Shown here: piece after piece, positions 15,632 to 26,200 of the stretch
Layout of the letters: each line of letters starts with the position of its first letter
How positions within the stretch are numbered: the first letter of the stretch is position 1
Source: a virus
DNA length: 40,846 bases
Strand: one strand, 5' to 3'
IMG/VR virus record: IMGVR_UViG_3300035205_000176
Coordinates: 1 to 40,846 of that record
The notes under the pieces: model-generated
Database searches by the model: none
What the model was told of the DNA's origin: nothing
Seen by the model: only the letters and a program-made list of their open reading frames with translations
Program-made: the position numbers and the translations under genes

Positions 15632-15640
15632 ATAGCAAAG

Positions 15641-15648
15641 ATATTTAT
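15641..15648 (+). promoter_or_regulatory. ATATTTAT promoter-like element for the neck genes
   Basis: Fullest form of the element, GATATTTATTATTGATAAA at 15640-15658, ten bases after the capsid terminator and 42 bases before the next ATG. The 19-base string recurs exactly at 34134. Confidence 0.65.
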
Positions 15649-15689
15649 TATTGATAAAATGTACAGTTTATTAATAGTTGGAGAATAAT

Positions 15690-16859
15690 ATGGCAACTCA
15701 ACCAATATGGCCAGGAAGTGGTTCTTATACAGACGCTACAGATACGCCATTTAGTTTTTATACAAGTGACGTTACATATGTAACACATTCGGTACAAACA
15801 GCCGAGTGGGTTGCTAAAAGACTTGGATATCCTATAATGGATGTTGAGTTACAAGGTGTACAGATGTATGCTTGTTTTGAAGAAGCAGTTACTGAGTATT
15901 CATCTATTGTAAATCAATATAACATAAAAGAAAATATGTTAAAAGTACAAGGAGCACCAACATCTTCTAATTTTACACACACTGTTGTTACGGATTTAGG
16001 TAGAGCAATAACTATATCTGAAGCATATGGTGCTGAAGTTGGGGTTGGTGGTAGTGTTGATTGGAAAACTGGTTATGTAGTAACTTCAGGTAGTCAACAA
16101 GTATATGATTTGGATGAATGGGCAATTGTTTCTGAGAGTAGTTCTCCAATAGAGATTAAAAGGGTATTTCACGAAGCTCCACCAGCAGTAACAAGGTATT
16201 TTGACCCATATGCAGGAACAGGTGCTGGTACTGATAATGTAATTGATTCTTTTGGGTGGGGTAACTATTCCCCTGGTGTTCAATTTACTATGATGCCTAT
16301 CTACGCTGATATTTTAAAAGTTCAAGCAATAGAATTTAATGACCAAATACGAAAATCTGCATATACATTTGAGTTGATAAATAATAAATTAAGAGTTTTT
16401 CCAATTCCAACAGCAGAATTTAAATTATTTTTTCAATATATTAGAAAAGATGATAGATGGAAGACTTTAACAAATGAAGTTACCGATACATATGAATCTG
16501 GTGGTCAAACAGCGGTACAATCAGACTTTTCTAACATTAGATATGATAATATGGTATATTCCTATATAAATCATCCAGGCCAACAATGGATTAGGAAATA
16601 TACTTTAGCTCTTTGTAAAGAATTGTTGGGTATTATAAGAAGTAAATATGGTAGTATACCAATACCAGGTGCAGAAACTACTATGGATGGAGAAACATTA
16701 CGTTCAGAAGCTACAGATGAAAAAACTACACTTGTAGAACAATTGAGAGAGATGCTAGATGTTTCAACTGGTGATGAGTTGATGCAAGAAGAAGCGGCTG
16801 AAGCAGAAGCGACACAAGAGATTTTGAAAAAAGTGCCTTTGTCAATTTATATAGGATAA
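15690..16859 (+). CDS. gp13: Neck / head-completion protein (gp13-like)
   Basis: A 389-residue protein from ATG 15690; TTGGAG (15678-15683) fits as its ribosome site, so the upstream in-frame TTG is not used. The core has VQFTMMPIYADILKVQAIEF, an FELINNKLRVFPIPT segment and KLFFQYIRKDDRW, a pattern I associate with T4-type neck proteins that plug the filled head. It is longer than T4 gp13 (309). The first gene of a new transcription unit, it is followed four bases later by the gp14-like gene and then gp15, the T4 order 13-14-15. Family assignment is by this order and weak recall of the pattern. Confidence 0.65.
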   Translation: MATQPIWPGSGSYTDATDTPFSFYTSDVTYVTHSVQTAEWVAKRLGYPIMDVELQGVQMYACFEEAVTEYSSIVNQYNIKENMLKVQGAPTSSNFTHTVVTDLGRAITISEAYGAEVGVGGSVDWKTGYVVTSGSQQVYDLDEWAIVSESSSPIEIKRVFHEAPPAVTRYFDPYAGTGAGTDNVIDSFGWGNYSPGVQFTMMPIYADILKVQAIEFNDQIRKSAYTFELINNKLRVFPIPTAEFKLFFQYIRKDDRWKTLTNEVTDTYESGGQTAVQSDFSNIRYDNMVYSYINHPGQQWIRKYTLALCKELLGIIRSKYGSIPIPGAETTMDGETLRSEATDEKTTLVEQLREMLDVSTGDELMQEEAAEAEATQEILKKVPLSIYIG

Positions 16860-16863
16860 TATT

Positions 16864-17349
16864 ATGGCCGGAAGATTTAATTCTGCAAATGATTTAAGAA
16901 CATTTGAAACTTTTAATAAAGAGTTAATAGGTGATTTACGTCTAAGTAAAGATGGTATAATAAATCAACAAATAACTATATTTAAAGTTTCTGTGATGGA
17001 TACGAGTACTAATTTATATGGTGAGTCTACTGGTGGTAAAGTTTATAAACCAGGTGTTAAATTAGCTTGTATGATTGAGTCTGGTGATATAGATTTTAAT
17101 ATGGATGAATTTGGAGCAGATAGTTTACAAGATGCTACATTTTTTATGTTAAGAGAATCTTTGACAGATTTAGATTTCGTTCCAGAGTTGGGAGATATAG
17201 TAGAATGGAATTATGCACATTTTGAAATTAATGGTATAAATGAAAATCAATTGGTTGGCGGTATGTATGACCAAAATTGGTCTGTTAATTGTACTGCACA
17301 TTTAATTAGGTCTGTCAATTTACAAATTGAAAGAGTGAGAAAAGTATAA
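16864..17349 (+). CDS. gp14: Neck / head-closure protein (gp14-like)
   Basis: A 161-residue beta-rich protein between the gp13-like and gp15 genes. The segment FVPELGDIVEWNYAHFEING resembles head-closure proteins, in which P-E-x-G-D begins a strand that leads to a hydrophobic pair (as in T4 gp14: R-P-E-E-G-D). T4 gp14 is longer (256). Its stop overlaps the next ATG by one base (TAATG), indicating coupled translation. It would form the collar ring where the tail docks. Placement is strong; direct sequence evidence is modest. Confidence 0.6.
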   Translation: MAGRFNSANDLRTFETFNKELIGDLRLSKDGIINQQITIFKVSVMDTSTNLYGESTGGKVYKPGVKLACMIESGDIDFNMDEFGADSLQDATFFMLRESLTDLDFVPELGDIVEWNYAHFEINGINENQLVGGMYDQNWSVNCTAHLIRSVNLQIERVRKV

Positions 17350-18137
17350 TGGCTACAAGATATAGACCAATACCAGAAGTACAAAAAACTGAAAGAAGCC
17401 CTGGTGTTAACGCTAATAGAGGAAAACAATTATCAAGAAAAAAAGATAATGTTAAAGATTATAGCATTGGTTTAATGGATGTAGATGGTGCAATTATGTA
17501 TTATTTTAATGAGGTAATAAAACCAACTATTGAAGATAATGGTGAAGTTGCTAAAGTTCCTGTTCTTTATTCTAATGCAGAAAGATGGAAGACTGCTCAA
17601 GTTGATGGAGTGATACGAGATAATAGAAAACAAGTTATTTTACCAGTAATAACTTTTAAAAGAACAAGTATTGCTAAAGATGAAAGTATTCCAGTAGATA
17701 AATTAGGTGATAGAGACCCACAATTATTTTATCACTTTGAAAGATTATATAATTCTGAAAATAGGTATGATAAGTATAGTGTACAACAAGGTCTTACACC
17801 AGCAAGACAATATCATTCAATAGCGATGCCGGATTATATGACTATGACTTATGATGCTATTATTTGGACGAGTTATACTGAACATATGAATGAGATAATA
17901 GAAAAAATTAATTTTTCTGAAGGTTCTTATTGGGGAGAACCTGGTAAGTTTAAATTTAGAGTAGCTATAGATTCGTTTGATGATGCTACGGAGTTGGCTG
18001 ATAGAGAAAGAATTGTAAGAAGTTCGTTTTCTTTTAGTTGTAGAGGATATTTGATGCCAGATAGTATTAATAAAGCAATAAGTACAAGAAAATATTTTAC
18101 ACCAAAAGCAATTACTGTAACAGAAGTTGTTGAGTAG
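17349..18137 (+). CDS. gp15: Tail terminator / sheath stabiliser (gp15-like)
   Basis: A 262-residue protein matching T4 gp15 (272 residues) in layout: VAKVPVLYSNAERWKTAQ near residue 67 (T4 has V-P-I-T-Y-A-S), a VILPVITF strand, a short MPDYMTMTYDAIIWTSYTEH block, then EIIEKINF, FKFRVAIDSFDDATELADRE and FSFSCRGYLMP. gp15 caps the end of the tail tube and sheath and joins the tail to the neck. The N-terminal 30 residues are basic and disordered. It overlaps the previous stop by one base and is followed after nine bases by fibre-type genes. Confidence 0.8.
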   Translation: MATRYRPIPEVQKTERSPGVNANRGKQLSRKKDNVKDYSIGLMDVDGAIMYYFNEVIKPTIEDNGEVAKVPVLYSNAERWKTAQVDGVIRDNRKQVILPVITFKRTSIAKDESIPVDKLGDRDPQLFYHFERLYNSENRYDKYSVQQGLTPARQYHSIAMPDYMTMTYDAIIWTSYTEHMNEIIEKINFSEGSYWGEPGKFKFRVAIDSFDDATELADRERIVRSSFSFSCRGYLMPDSINKAISTRKYFTPKAITVTEVVE

Positions 18138-18146
18138 GAGAATATA

Positions 18147-18644
18147 ATGGGAGTTAATAATCAATTAGGCGGAGTAACAGATTTTATTAGATTAGCAGAA
18201 ACGCAAACAGGAAATCAAGCTACAGATATAGAGTTTACTAATACTTTTGGTGGTGAGACGATATTTATAATGAGAGGAGATGGTACTGCGGTATCTGGTA
18301 GCGATACTGTTAATTTGGATTATATTGGTAGTCGGTATTATAGAAAAATTTATAATTTTGCTGGAAATGAATCGTCATCAATAGGTCAAAATAATTCACA
18401 AGTTTTTGAATTTTCATCATCTCTTGATAGTGGGTATCGTATAAAAAATGGTACGGTAGATGTAAATGTTAATGGAACAATAATGGTATCTAATACAGAC
18501 CAATTGGGGCCAAGTACAGTAGATTTTTATCTAAGTAGTTCTTATGAACAAGTTAATGTAAGAAAATTATATACTGGTGGATTGGGTTTAACACTTGAAC
18601 CAAGTGATATAGTTAATATATCGTTTCAACAGGAGAAGATTTAA
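18147..18644 (+). CDS. Beta-rich structural protein, tandem copy 1
   Basis: A 165-residue protein rich in Ser, Thr, Asn and Gly. Its C-terminal half shows a beta-domain pattern shared with the next two genes: IKNGTVDVNVNGTIM, TVDFYLSSSYEQVNVRKLY, then LEPSDIVNISFQQE. Such domains occur in phage fibres and decorations. GGAG lies upstream of the ATG. The final codons (CAACAGGAGAAGATTTAA) form the ribosome site of the next gene, whose ATG directly follows the stop. It lies between the gp15 and giant fibre genes, so a role in a tail-attached appendage is likely. Confidence 0.7.
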   Translation: MGVNNQLGGVTDFIRLAETQTGNQATDIEFTNTFGGETIFIMRGDGTAVSGSDTVNLDYIGSRYYRKIYNFAGNESSSIGQNNSQVFEFSSSLDSGYRIKNGTVDVNVNGTIMVSNTDQLGPSTVDFYLSSSYEQVNVRKLYTGGLGLTLEPSDIVNISFQQEKI

Positions 18645-19223
18645 ATGGGAATTAACTGGATACCAGGTCAGTTAGGTATTAAACAAGTAGAAGGGTATAG
18701 GGGCGTTACAAGAGATTTTGTAACACCAATTTCTGAGTCTGCTTTTGGTGGAGATGTTTTAAAATTTCATGATAGTACAACCAGTTCAATAGAAAATGGA
18801 TTTACTATGAATTTAGTAAAAGGTAGTCCTTACTATTCAACTGATATTGTAAATAGAGATTTTAGTGACTCGGCTATGTATTATATACGAGAGAATTTTG
18901 TATTCAATGAGATGACGGCGTCTACTTCGGAATACCAAGAATTTCATCCAAGATTATTGGGTGATAAAAGGAAAGTTAAAAATGGAACTCTCCAAATTAG
19001 TGTTAATGGTTGGCCAATGAGGTCAATATCTGGTTCAACAATAGACCAAACTATTAGTACTAATGGTGTAGAATTTTATTTAGATTCTACACAAAAAAAA
19101 GTACGTATTAAAAAATTATATGTTGAAGATGAAAATAAAGTCGCAGGTGAAAGAGTTTTATTAGGAATAGATTTAAATAGTGACGATATAGTTTCATTTA
19201 AATATCAACAGGAGACAAGTTAG
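18645..19223 (+). CDS. Beta-rich structural protein, tandem copy 2
   Basis: A 192-residue paralogue of the preceding protein in its C-terminal half: VKNGTLQISVNGWPM, GVEFYLDSTQKKVRIKKLYV, then LNSDDIVSFKYQQE. The N-terminal half is unrelated or strongly diverged and begins MGINWIPGQLGI. It starts right after the upstream stop and itself ends in CAACAGGAGACAAGTTAG, which supplies the ribosome site for the following gene. Identical end design in both genes points to tandem duplication. Probably a fibre or baseplate-attached component; the exact role is not visible. Confidence 0.7.
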   Translation: MGINWIPGQLGIKQVEGYRGVTRDFVTPISESAFGGDVLKFHDSTTSSIENGFTMNLVKGSPYYSTDIVNRDFSDSAMYYIRENFVFNEMTASTSEYQEFHPRLLGDKRKVKNGTLQISVNGWPMRSISGSTIDQTISTNGVEFYLDSTQKKVRIKKLYVEDENKVAGERVLLGIDLNSDDIVSFKYQQETS

Positions 19224-20183
19224 ATGCCACTTATAGACCCGATACGACAATTAAAACCAGCTCCATCATCGAGTAGAGTTTTACAATCTTCTGTACTTAC
19301 AAGTTCGGATACTGGACTACCTACATTACAATGGGGTCAAGTTAGTCTTGAAGTACTTGGAACTGGTAGTTTAGATATGGGTTCAGGTAATACCCTATCT
19401 GTTGGTTATATTGATAGCTATAACAATATAATAAGAAATTCATTAAGTGATACTTCTATTCAATTACTTGTAGATGGGTATGCGTCTGGTAGTGTTAAAG
19501 TATGGGGAGATTTGGTTGTAGAAGGAAGTCAATCTATACAAAATACTGTTACTTTTGCTGTAGAAGATTCTATTCTTGATTTAAATTTTAGTGGGTCTAC
19601 CGCATTAGCGGCACAAGATAGTGGTTTAAATGTTGGTCGTAATGGTTTAAATAATGCAAGATTACTATGGGATGAATCAGAAACAAGTTGGATGGTAGAT
19701 AAAGGAACTGGTACTTTACAGACAATAGGTGGTGCTACAGGTTCAGGTTTTCTTGGTTCTACTAATACTAATATGTCTTCTTCTACTATGTTAGAAGGTG
19801 CTAATTTAACTTTTGAAGGTGGTGGTGAAGTACAAGGGTTACCAGGTACACCATCAACTGGAAGTGCGGCTGTATCATATACATTTGTATCTGAATCTTT
19901 ATTTAGTTATGCTAGAAATACTACATCAAAGAAAGCTGATACAGTTACTGCACCATCAACAGCTTCTTTTAATAGTGTTTATACGGCGTCAGCACCAGAT
20001 GGATTTAGTTCAACTAATAAAGATGATTTTTTATTCTTTATCAATGGACAATATATGGAACACGAAGCTGTTACAATTAGACAAGAAGATTCAAATTTAA
20101 AATTGTATATTGATAGTGCAAGTTTAGGAATGGAATTTGATGCAGATGATGAAATAGTTGGATGGGGTAAGTTTACTATATAA
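19224..20183 (+). CDS. Fibre-type structural protein, tandem copy 3
   Basis: A 319-residue protein whose middle holds VKVWGDLVVEGSQSIQNTVT followed by FAVEDSILDLNF. This V-x-G-D-L-x-V-x-G plus E-D-x-I-L-D-L-N pattern is typical of phage tail-fibre shafts. The C-terminal segment (DDFLFFINGQYM, then LYIDSASLGMEFDADDEIVG) is a divergent form of the domain in the two preceding genes. It begins directly after the upstream stop. Next comes the collagen-like fibre, after a gap that contains a promoter-like element. It may be a short fibre or a connector for the giant fibre. Confidence 0.75.
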   Translation: MPLIDPIRQLKPAPSSSRVLQSSVLTSSDTGLPTLQWGQVSLEVLGTGSLDMGSGNTLSVGYIDSYNNIIRNSLSDTSIQLLVDGYASGSVKVWGDLVVEGSQSIQNTVTFAVEDSILDLNFSGSTALAAQDSGLNVGRNGLNNARLLWDESETSWMVDKGTGTLQTIGGATGSGFLGSTNTNMSSSTMLEGANLTFEGGGEVQGLPGTPSTGSAAVSYTFVSESLFSYARNTTSKKADTVTAPSTASFNSVYTASAPDGFSSTNKDDFLFFINGQYMEHEAVTIRQEDSNLKLYIDSASLGMEFDADDEIVGWGKFTI

Positions 20184-20187
20184 TATG

Positions 20188-20195
20188 ATATTTAT
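20188..20195 (+). promoter_or_regulatory. ATATTTAT promoter-like element for the giant fibre gene
   Basis: GATATTTATGTATGA four bases after the upstream stop and 35 bases before the ATG at 20223. Confidence 0.5.
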
Positions 20196-20222
20196 GTATG
20201 AGAGAAATAATTGGAATAAATA

Positions 20223-23200
20223 ATGGCCAAAATTGAAGAAAAACAATTAGATGACGTTCTTATAGCGGGATTAAGTGGAACAAGTGGTTCTTCTGGTTCT
20301 TCTGGTTCCAGTGGTTCAAGTGGAACGAGTGGAACAAGTGGAACAAGTGGAAGTTCTGGTTCAAGTGGAAGTAGTGGTTCGTCTGGAACAAGTGGAACAA
20401 GTGGTTCGTCTGGTTCCAGTGGAAGCAGTGGTTCGTCTGGCACCGATGGAACTTCGGGTACTGATGGAACTTCGGGTACTGATGGAACAAGTGGAAGTTC
20501 TGGTTCAAGTGGAAGTAGCGGAACAAGTGGAAGTTCTGGAACAAGTGGTTCGTCTGGTTCAAGTGGAAGTTCGGGTTCAAGTGGAACAAGTGGTTCAAGT
20601 GGTACAGACGGAACAAGTGGTTCGTCTGGTTCCAGTGGAAGTTCGGGTTCCAGTGGCTCAAGTGGAACTGATGGAACAAGTGGTTCTTCAGGTTCCAGTG
20701 GCTCAAGTGGAACTGATGGAACAAGTGGTTCTTCAGGTTCCAGTGGCTCAAGTGGTTCGTCTGGAACAAGTGGAACAAGTGGTTCGTCAGGTTCCAGTGG
20801 TTCAAGTGGAACTGATGGTACAAGTGGAACTGATGGAACGTCTGGTACAGACGGAACGAGTGGTTCAAGTGGTTCAAGTGGTTCCAGTGGTTCAAGTGGA
20901 AGTTCTGGAACTGATGGAACAAGTGGTTCATCTGGTTCAAGTGGAAGTTCTGGAACTGATGGAACAAGTGGTGTATCCGATACCTATGTTACAACATCTT
21001 CTACAAGTGTAGCTATACCAACATCACACCCAACCACAGTAACAATTACTGTTGGTACTGGACTTGGATGGAGTACAGGTCAAAAATCTCTTGTAGCTAA
21101 AACAGGTGACGCGTCAAAAAGATTTTTAATGGAAGTAACCAGTTATAATACTGGTACAGGAGTTTTAATAGGTGACTCGGAATCAAATAATGGTACTGGT
21201 ACTATTGATACATGGTCTGTAAATTTAGAAGGTGTTGCAGGAGACGATGGAACATCTGGTTCTTCAGGTTCAAGTGGAACTGATGGTACAAGTGGAACTG
21301 ATGGTACATCTGGTACAGATGGTACGAGTGGTTCGTCAGGTTCAAGTGGTTCAAGTGGTTCAAGTGGGTCTTCAGGAACTGATGGTACAAGTGGTTCCAG
21401 TGGAAGTTCAGGTTCAAGTGGTTCCAGTGGTTCGAGTGGTACAGACGGAACAAGTGGAAGTAGTGGTTCTTCAGGTTCTTCAGGTTCAAGTGGAACTGAT
21501 GGTACATCTGGTACAGATGGAACAAGTGGTTCAAGTGGTTCAAGTGGAACGAGTGGTTCAAGTGGTTCGAGTGGCTCAAGTGGAAGTTCAGGTTCAAGTG
21601 GTACAGACGGAACAAGTGGAACTGATGGAACAAGTGGAACTGATGGAACAAGTGGAAGTAGTGGTTCGTCAGGTTCAAGTGGGTCTTCAGGAACTGATGG
21701 TACATCAGGTTCAAGTGGTAGTTCTGGTTCCAGTGGTTCAAGTGGTACTGATGGAACTTCTGGTTCAAGTGGGTCTTCTGGTTCAAGTGGTTCAAGTGGT
21801 TTAGACGGAAACTTTGGTGGAGCTTCATTTGAATATGATTTTGAAGCAACATTTACTTCAGATTCAGACCCAGGCACTGGGATGTTACGATTAAGTAGTG
21901 CTACACAAAATACTGCTACTGAAATTTATATAGATGATACTGATGTAAATTCTACTGATATACAAAGTTATATGCGTACCATTGACGATAGTACATCAAC
22001 TTTAAAAGGTCATGTAAAGATTTCAAAAAAATTCTCTACTGGTGAATTTTTATTATTTACTATAACAGATTTAACAGAAAATTCTGGTTATTTTACTATA
22101 GCCGTTACTAATGTAGATTATTCAACGGCATCACCATTTGGTGATAATGATGATATAATAGCTACCTTTGCTAGAACTGGTGATAAAGGTGATACAGGCG
22201 AGGCAGGAACAAGTGGAACTGATGGAACGTCAGGTTCAAGTGGTTCATCTGGTTCAAGTGGTTCAAGTGGAACTGATGGAACAAGTGGTTCGAGTGGTTC
22301 GAGTGGTTCAAGTGGTTCAAGTGGAACTGATGGTACATCTGGTACAGATGGAACAAGTGGTTCGAGTGGTTCAAGTGGAACAAGTGGAACAAGTGGTTCG
22401 TCTGGAACAAGTGGTTCTTCTGGTTCTTCTGGTTCTTCAGGTTCCAGTGGTTCAAGTGGAACTGATGGTACATCTGGTACAGATGGTACAAGTGGAACTG
22501 ATGGAACTTCAGGTACAGATGGAACAAGTGGTTCAAGTGGAAGTTCGGGTTCAAGTGGGTCAAGTGGAACAAGTGGCTCGAGCGGTTCAAGTGGGAGCTC
22601 AGGTTCCAGTGGTTCAAGTGGAACTGATGGAACAAGTGGTTCGTCAGGTTCATCTGGCTCGAGTGGTTCAAGTGGTTCAAGTGGATTAACTGGTGATGCA
22701 TATGAAACTACATCTTCTACAAGTGTAGCAATACCAACATCACATCCAACTACTGTTACAATAACAATTGGAACTGGTTTACAATGGACAATTGGTCAGA
22801 CTGCTCTTGTAGCGTATACAAATTTAAAGAAATTTCAAGGTTCAGTAAGTGCATATAATGGTGTAACGGGAGTTGTAGAATTAGCTTCTACATCAAATAC
22901 TGGTACGGGTACTTATGATGATTGGGAAGTAAATCTTGGTGGTGTTGAAGGGCCAGCAGGAACAAGTGGTTCTTCAGGTTCAAGTGGTTCAAGTGGAACT
23001 GATGGAACTTCGGGTACAGACGGAACAAGTGGTTCGTCAGGTTCAAGTGGAAGTTCGGGTTCAAGTGGAAGTTCGGGTTCAAGTGGAACAAGTGGTTCAA
23101 GTGGTACAGACGGAACAAGTGGGTCTTCAGGTTCAAGTGGAACGAGTGGAACTGATGGAACAAGTGGTTCAAGTGGAAGTAGTGGTTCTTCAGGTACAAG

Positions 23201-26200
23201 TGGAACGAGTGGAACAAGTGGTTCCAGTGGTTCAAGTGGAAGTTCTGGAACTGATGGAACAAGTGGTTCGTCAGGCTCAAGTGGCTCAAGTGGTTCAAGT
23301 GGTACAGACGGAACAAGTGGTTCTTCTGGTTCAAGTGGTTCAAGTGGAAGTAGTGGAACAAGTGGAAGTAGTGGTTCGTCAGGTTCATCTGGCTCAAGTG
23401 GAAGTTCTGGAACCGATGGAACAAGTGGTTCTTCAGGTTCAAGTGGAACAAGTGGAAGTTCTGGAACCGATGGAACAAGTGGTTCTTCAGGTTCAAGTGG
23501 AACTGATGGAACTGATGGAACTTCAGGTACTGATGGAACAAGTGGGTCTTCTGGTTCAAGTGGTTCAAGTGGAAGTTCTGGAACAAGTGGTTCAAGTGGC
23601 TCGTCAGGTTCTTCAGGTTCAAGTGGAACTGATGGAACTTCGGGTACAGATGGAACAAGTGGTTCAAGTGGTTCAAGTGGTACAGATGGAACAAGTGGGT
23701 CTTCAGGGTCAAGTGGTTCATCTGGGTCAAGTGGGTCAAGTGGTTCATCTGGGTCAAGTGGGTCAAGTGGTGTAGATGGAAACTTTGGTGGTGTAACATT
23801 TGCATATACTTTTGAGACAAATACTACAAACGCAAACCCAGGTTCTGGTGATATAAGATTAGATAATGCTACACAAAATGCTGCAACAGGTATTTATATC
23901 TGTGATACTGATGAAGATGGTACAGATATATCATCTTATTTACAAACTATTGATGATTCTACGAGTGCTATTAAAGGTCATGTAAAGATTTCAAATAAAT
24001 TAGATTCAAGTCAATTTATATTATTTACAATTGCAAGTTTAACAGATAATGTTGGATATTTTGATGTAACTGTAAGTCCAGTAGATTCATCTGGTGCTAC
24101 ACCTTTTGAAGCTAGTGAAGATATAATTGTAACCTTTGCTAGAACTGGTGATGCAGGAACAAGTGGTTCTTCAGGTTCAAGTGGGTCAAGTGGTTCAAGT
24201 GGAACTGATGGAACAAGTGGAAGTAGTGGTTCCAGTGGTACGTCTGGTTCAAGTGGAACTGATGGAACAAGTGGAAGTAGTGGTTCTTCAGGTTCAAGTG
24301 GGTCAAGTGGTACAGATGGTACATCTGGAACTGATGGAACAAGTGGTTCCAGTGGCTCAAGTGGTTCAAGTGGCTCAAGTGGAAGTAGTGGAACTGATGG
24401 AACAAGTGGAAGTAGTGGTTCAAGTGGAAGTAGTGGTTCTTCTGGTTCAAGTGGAACTGATGGAACGAGTGGAAGTAGTGGTTCTTCGGGAACTGATGGA
24501 ACATCTGGTTCTTCAGGTTCAAGTGGAACTGATGGAACGAGTGGAAGTAGTGGTTCTTCAGGTTCGAGTGGAAGTTCTGGTTCAAGTGGTTCAAGTGGCA
24601 CGTCAGGTTCTTCAGGTACAGATGGAACAAGTGGTTCAAGTGGAAGTAGTGGTTCTTCAGGTTCGAGTGGTAGTGCTGGTACAAGTGGTGTGTCTGATAA
24701 ATATGCTTCAACATCTTCTACTTCTAAGGCAATACCAACATCACATCCAACTGCAGTAACAATTACAATAGGTACTGGATTATCGTGGTCTGTTGGTCAA
24801 TCAGCACTTGTTGCGTCTGATAATGATAATAAATTTGTAGGTGAGGTAACTTCTTATACGACTGGTACTGGTGTACTTGTATTAGATTCTACATCAAATA
24901 CTGGTACAGGTACATATGATGATTGGGAAGTTAATTTAGAAGGTGCTCCAGGCCCCGCTGGTACAAGTGGTAGTTCTGGTTCATCTGGTTCTTCAGGTTC
25001 AAGTGGAACGGATGGTACAAGTGGAAGTTCGGGTTCAAGTGGAACAAGTGGAAGTTCTGGAACAAGTGGAAGTTCTGGAACAAGTGGTTCAAGTGGTTCC
25101 AGTGGTTCAAGTGGAACTGATGGAACTTCAGGTACAGATGGAACAAGTGGTTCAAGTGGTTCCAGTGGCTCAAGTGGGTCAAGTGGAAGTTCAGGTTCCA
25201 GTGGAACGGATGGAACAAGTGGAACAAGTGGTTCGTCTGGTTCAAGTGGAAGTAGTGGTTCTTCAGGTTCAAGTGGAACAAGTGGAAGTAGTGGAACAAG
25301 TGGTTCAAGTGGAACTGATGGAACAAGTGGAAGTAGTGGTTCTTCAGGTTCCAGTGGCTCGTCAGGTTCAAGTGGCACAAGTGGTACAGATGGAACGTCA
25401 GGTTCAAGTGGAAGTAGTGGTTCTTCAGGTTCAAGTGGAACATCTGGCACAAGTGGTTCGAGTGGTTCTTCAGGTTCAAGTGGTTCAAGTGGAACGGATG
25501 GTACAAGTGGAACTGATGGCACAAGTGGTTCGTCAGGTTCATCTGGAACAAGTGGTTCAAGTGGAAGTTCAGGTTCCAGTGGTTCAAGTGGAACAAGTGG
25601 TTCAAGTGGAACGGATGGTACAAGTGGAAGTTCTGGTTCAAGTGGTACAAGTGGAAGCTCAGGCACGAGTGGGTCAAGTGGAACTGATGGAACGTCAGGT
25701 TCAAGTGGTTCATCTGGTTCAAGTGGTTCAAGTGGAACGAGTGGTTCAAGTGGTTCAAGTGGAAGTAGTGGTTCTTCAGGTTCAAGTGGAACAAGTGGTT
25801 CAAGTGGAACAAGTGGTTCATCTGGGTCAAGTGGTTCCAGTGGTTCATCTGGGTCAAGTGGCTCAAGTGGTTCAAGTGGTGTAGATGGTAATTTTGGTGG
25901 AGCTTCATTTGAGTATGATTTTGCTACAGCTACTTCAATGGTTGACCCAGGAAGTGGTGCTCTAAGACTTAATGCGGCAGACCAAAATACAGCTACTAAC
26001 ATAGCTATTGATGAATTAGATGTTAATGGTACAGATATTTCAAGTTATCTTGTTACCATAGATGATTCCACATCTACTATTAAAGGACACGTAAAGATTT
26101 CAAATAAAACTGATAGTAGTCAGTTTATATTAGCAACAATCTCAAGTCAAACTGATAATACAGGATGGCACACAATTGTTATATCTGTAGTTGATTCATC

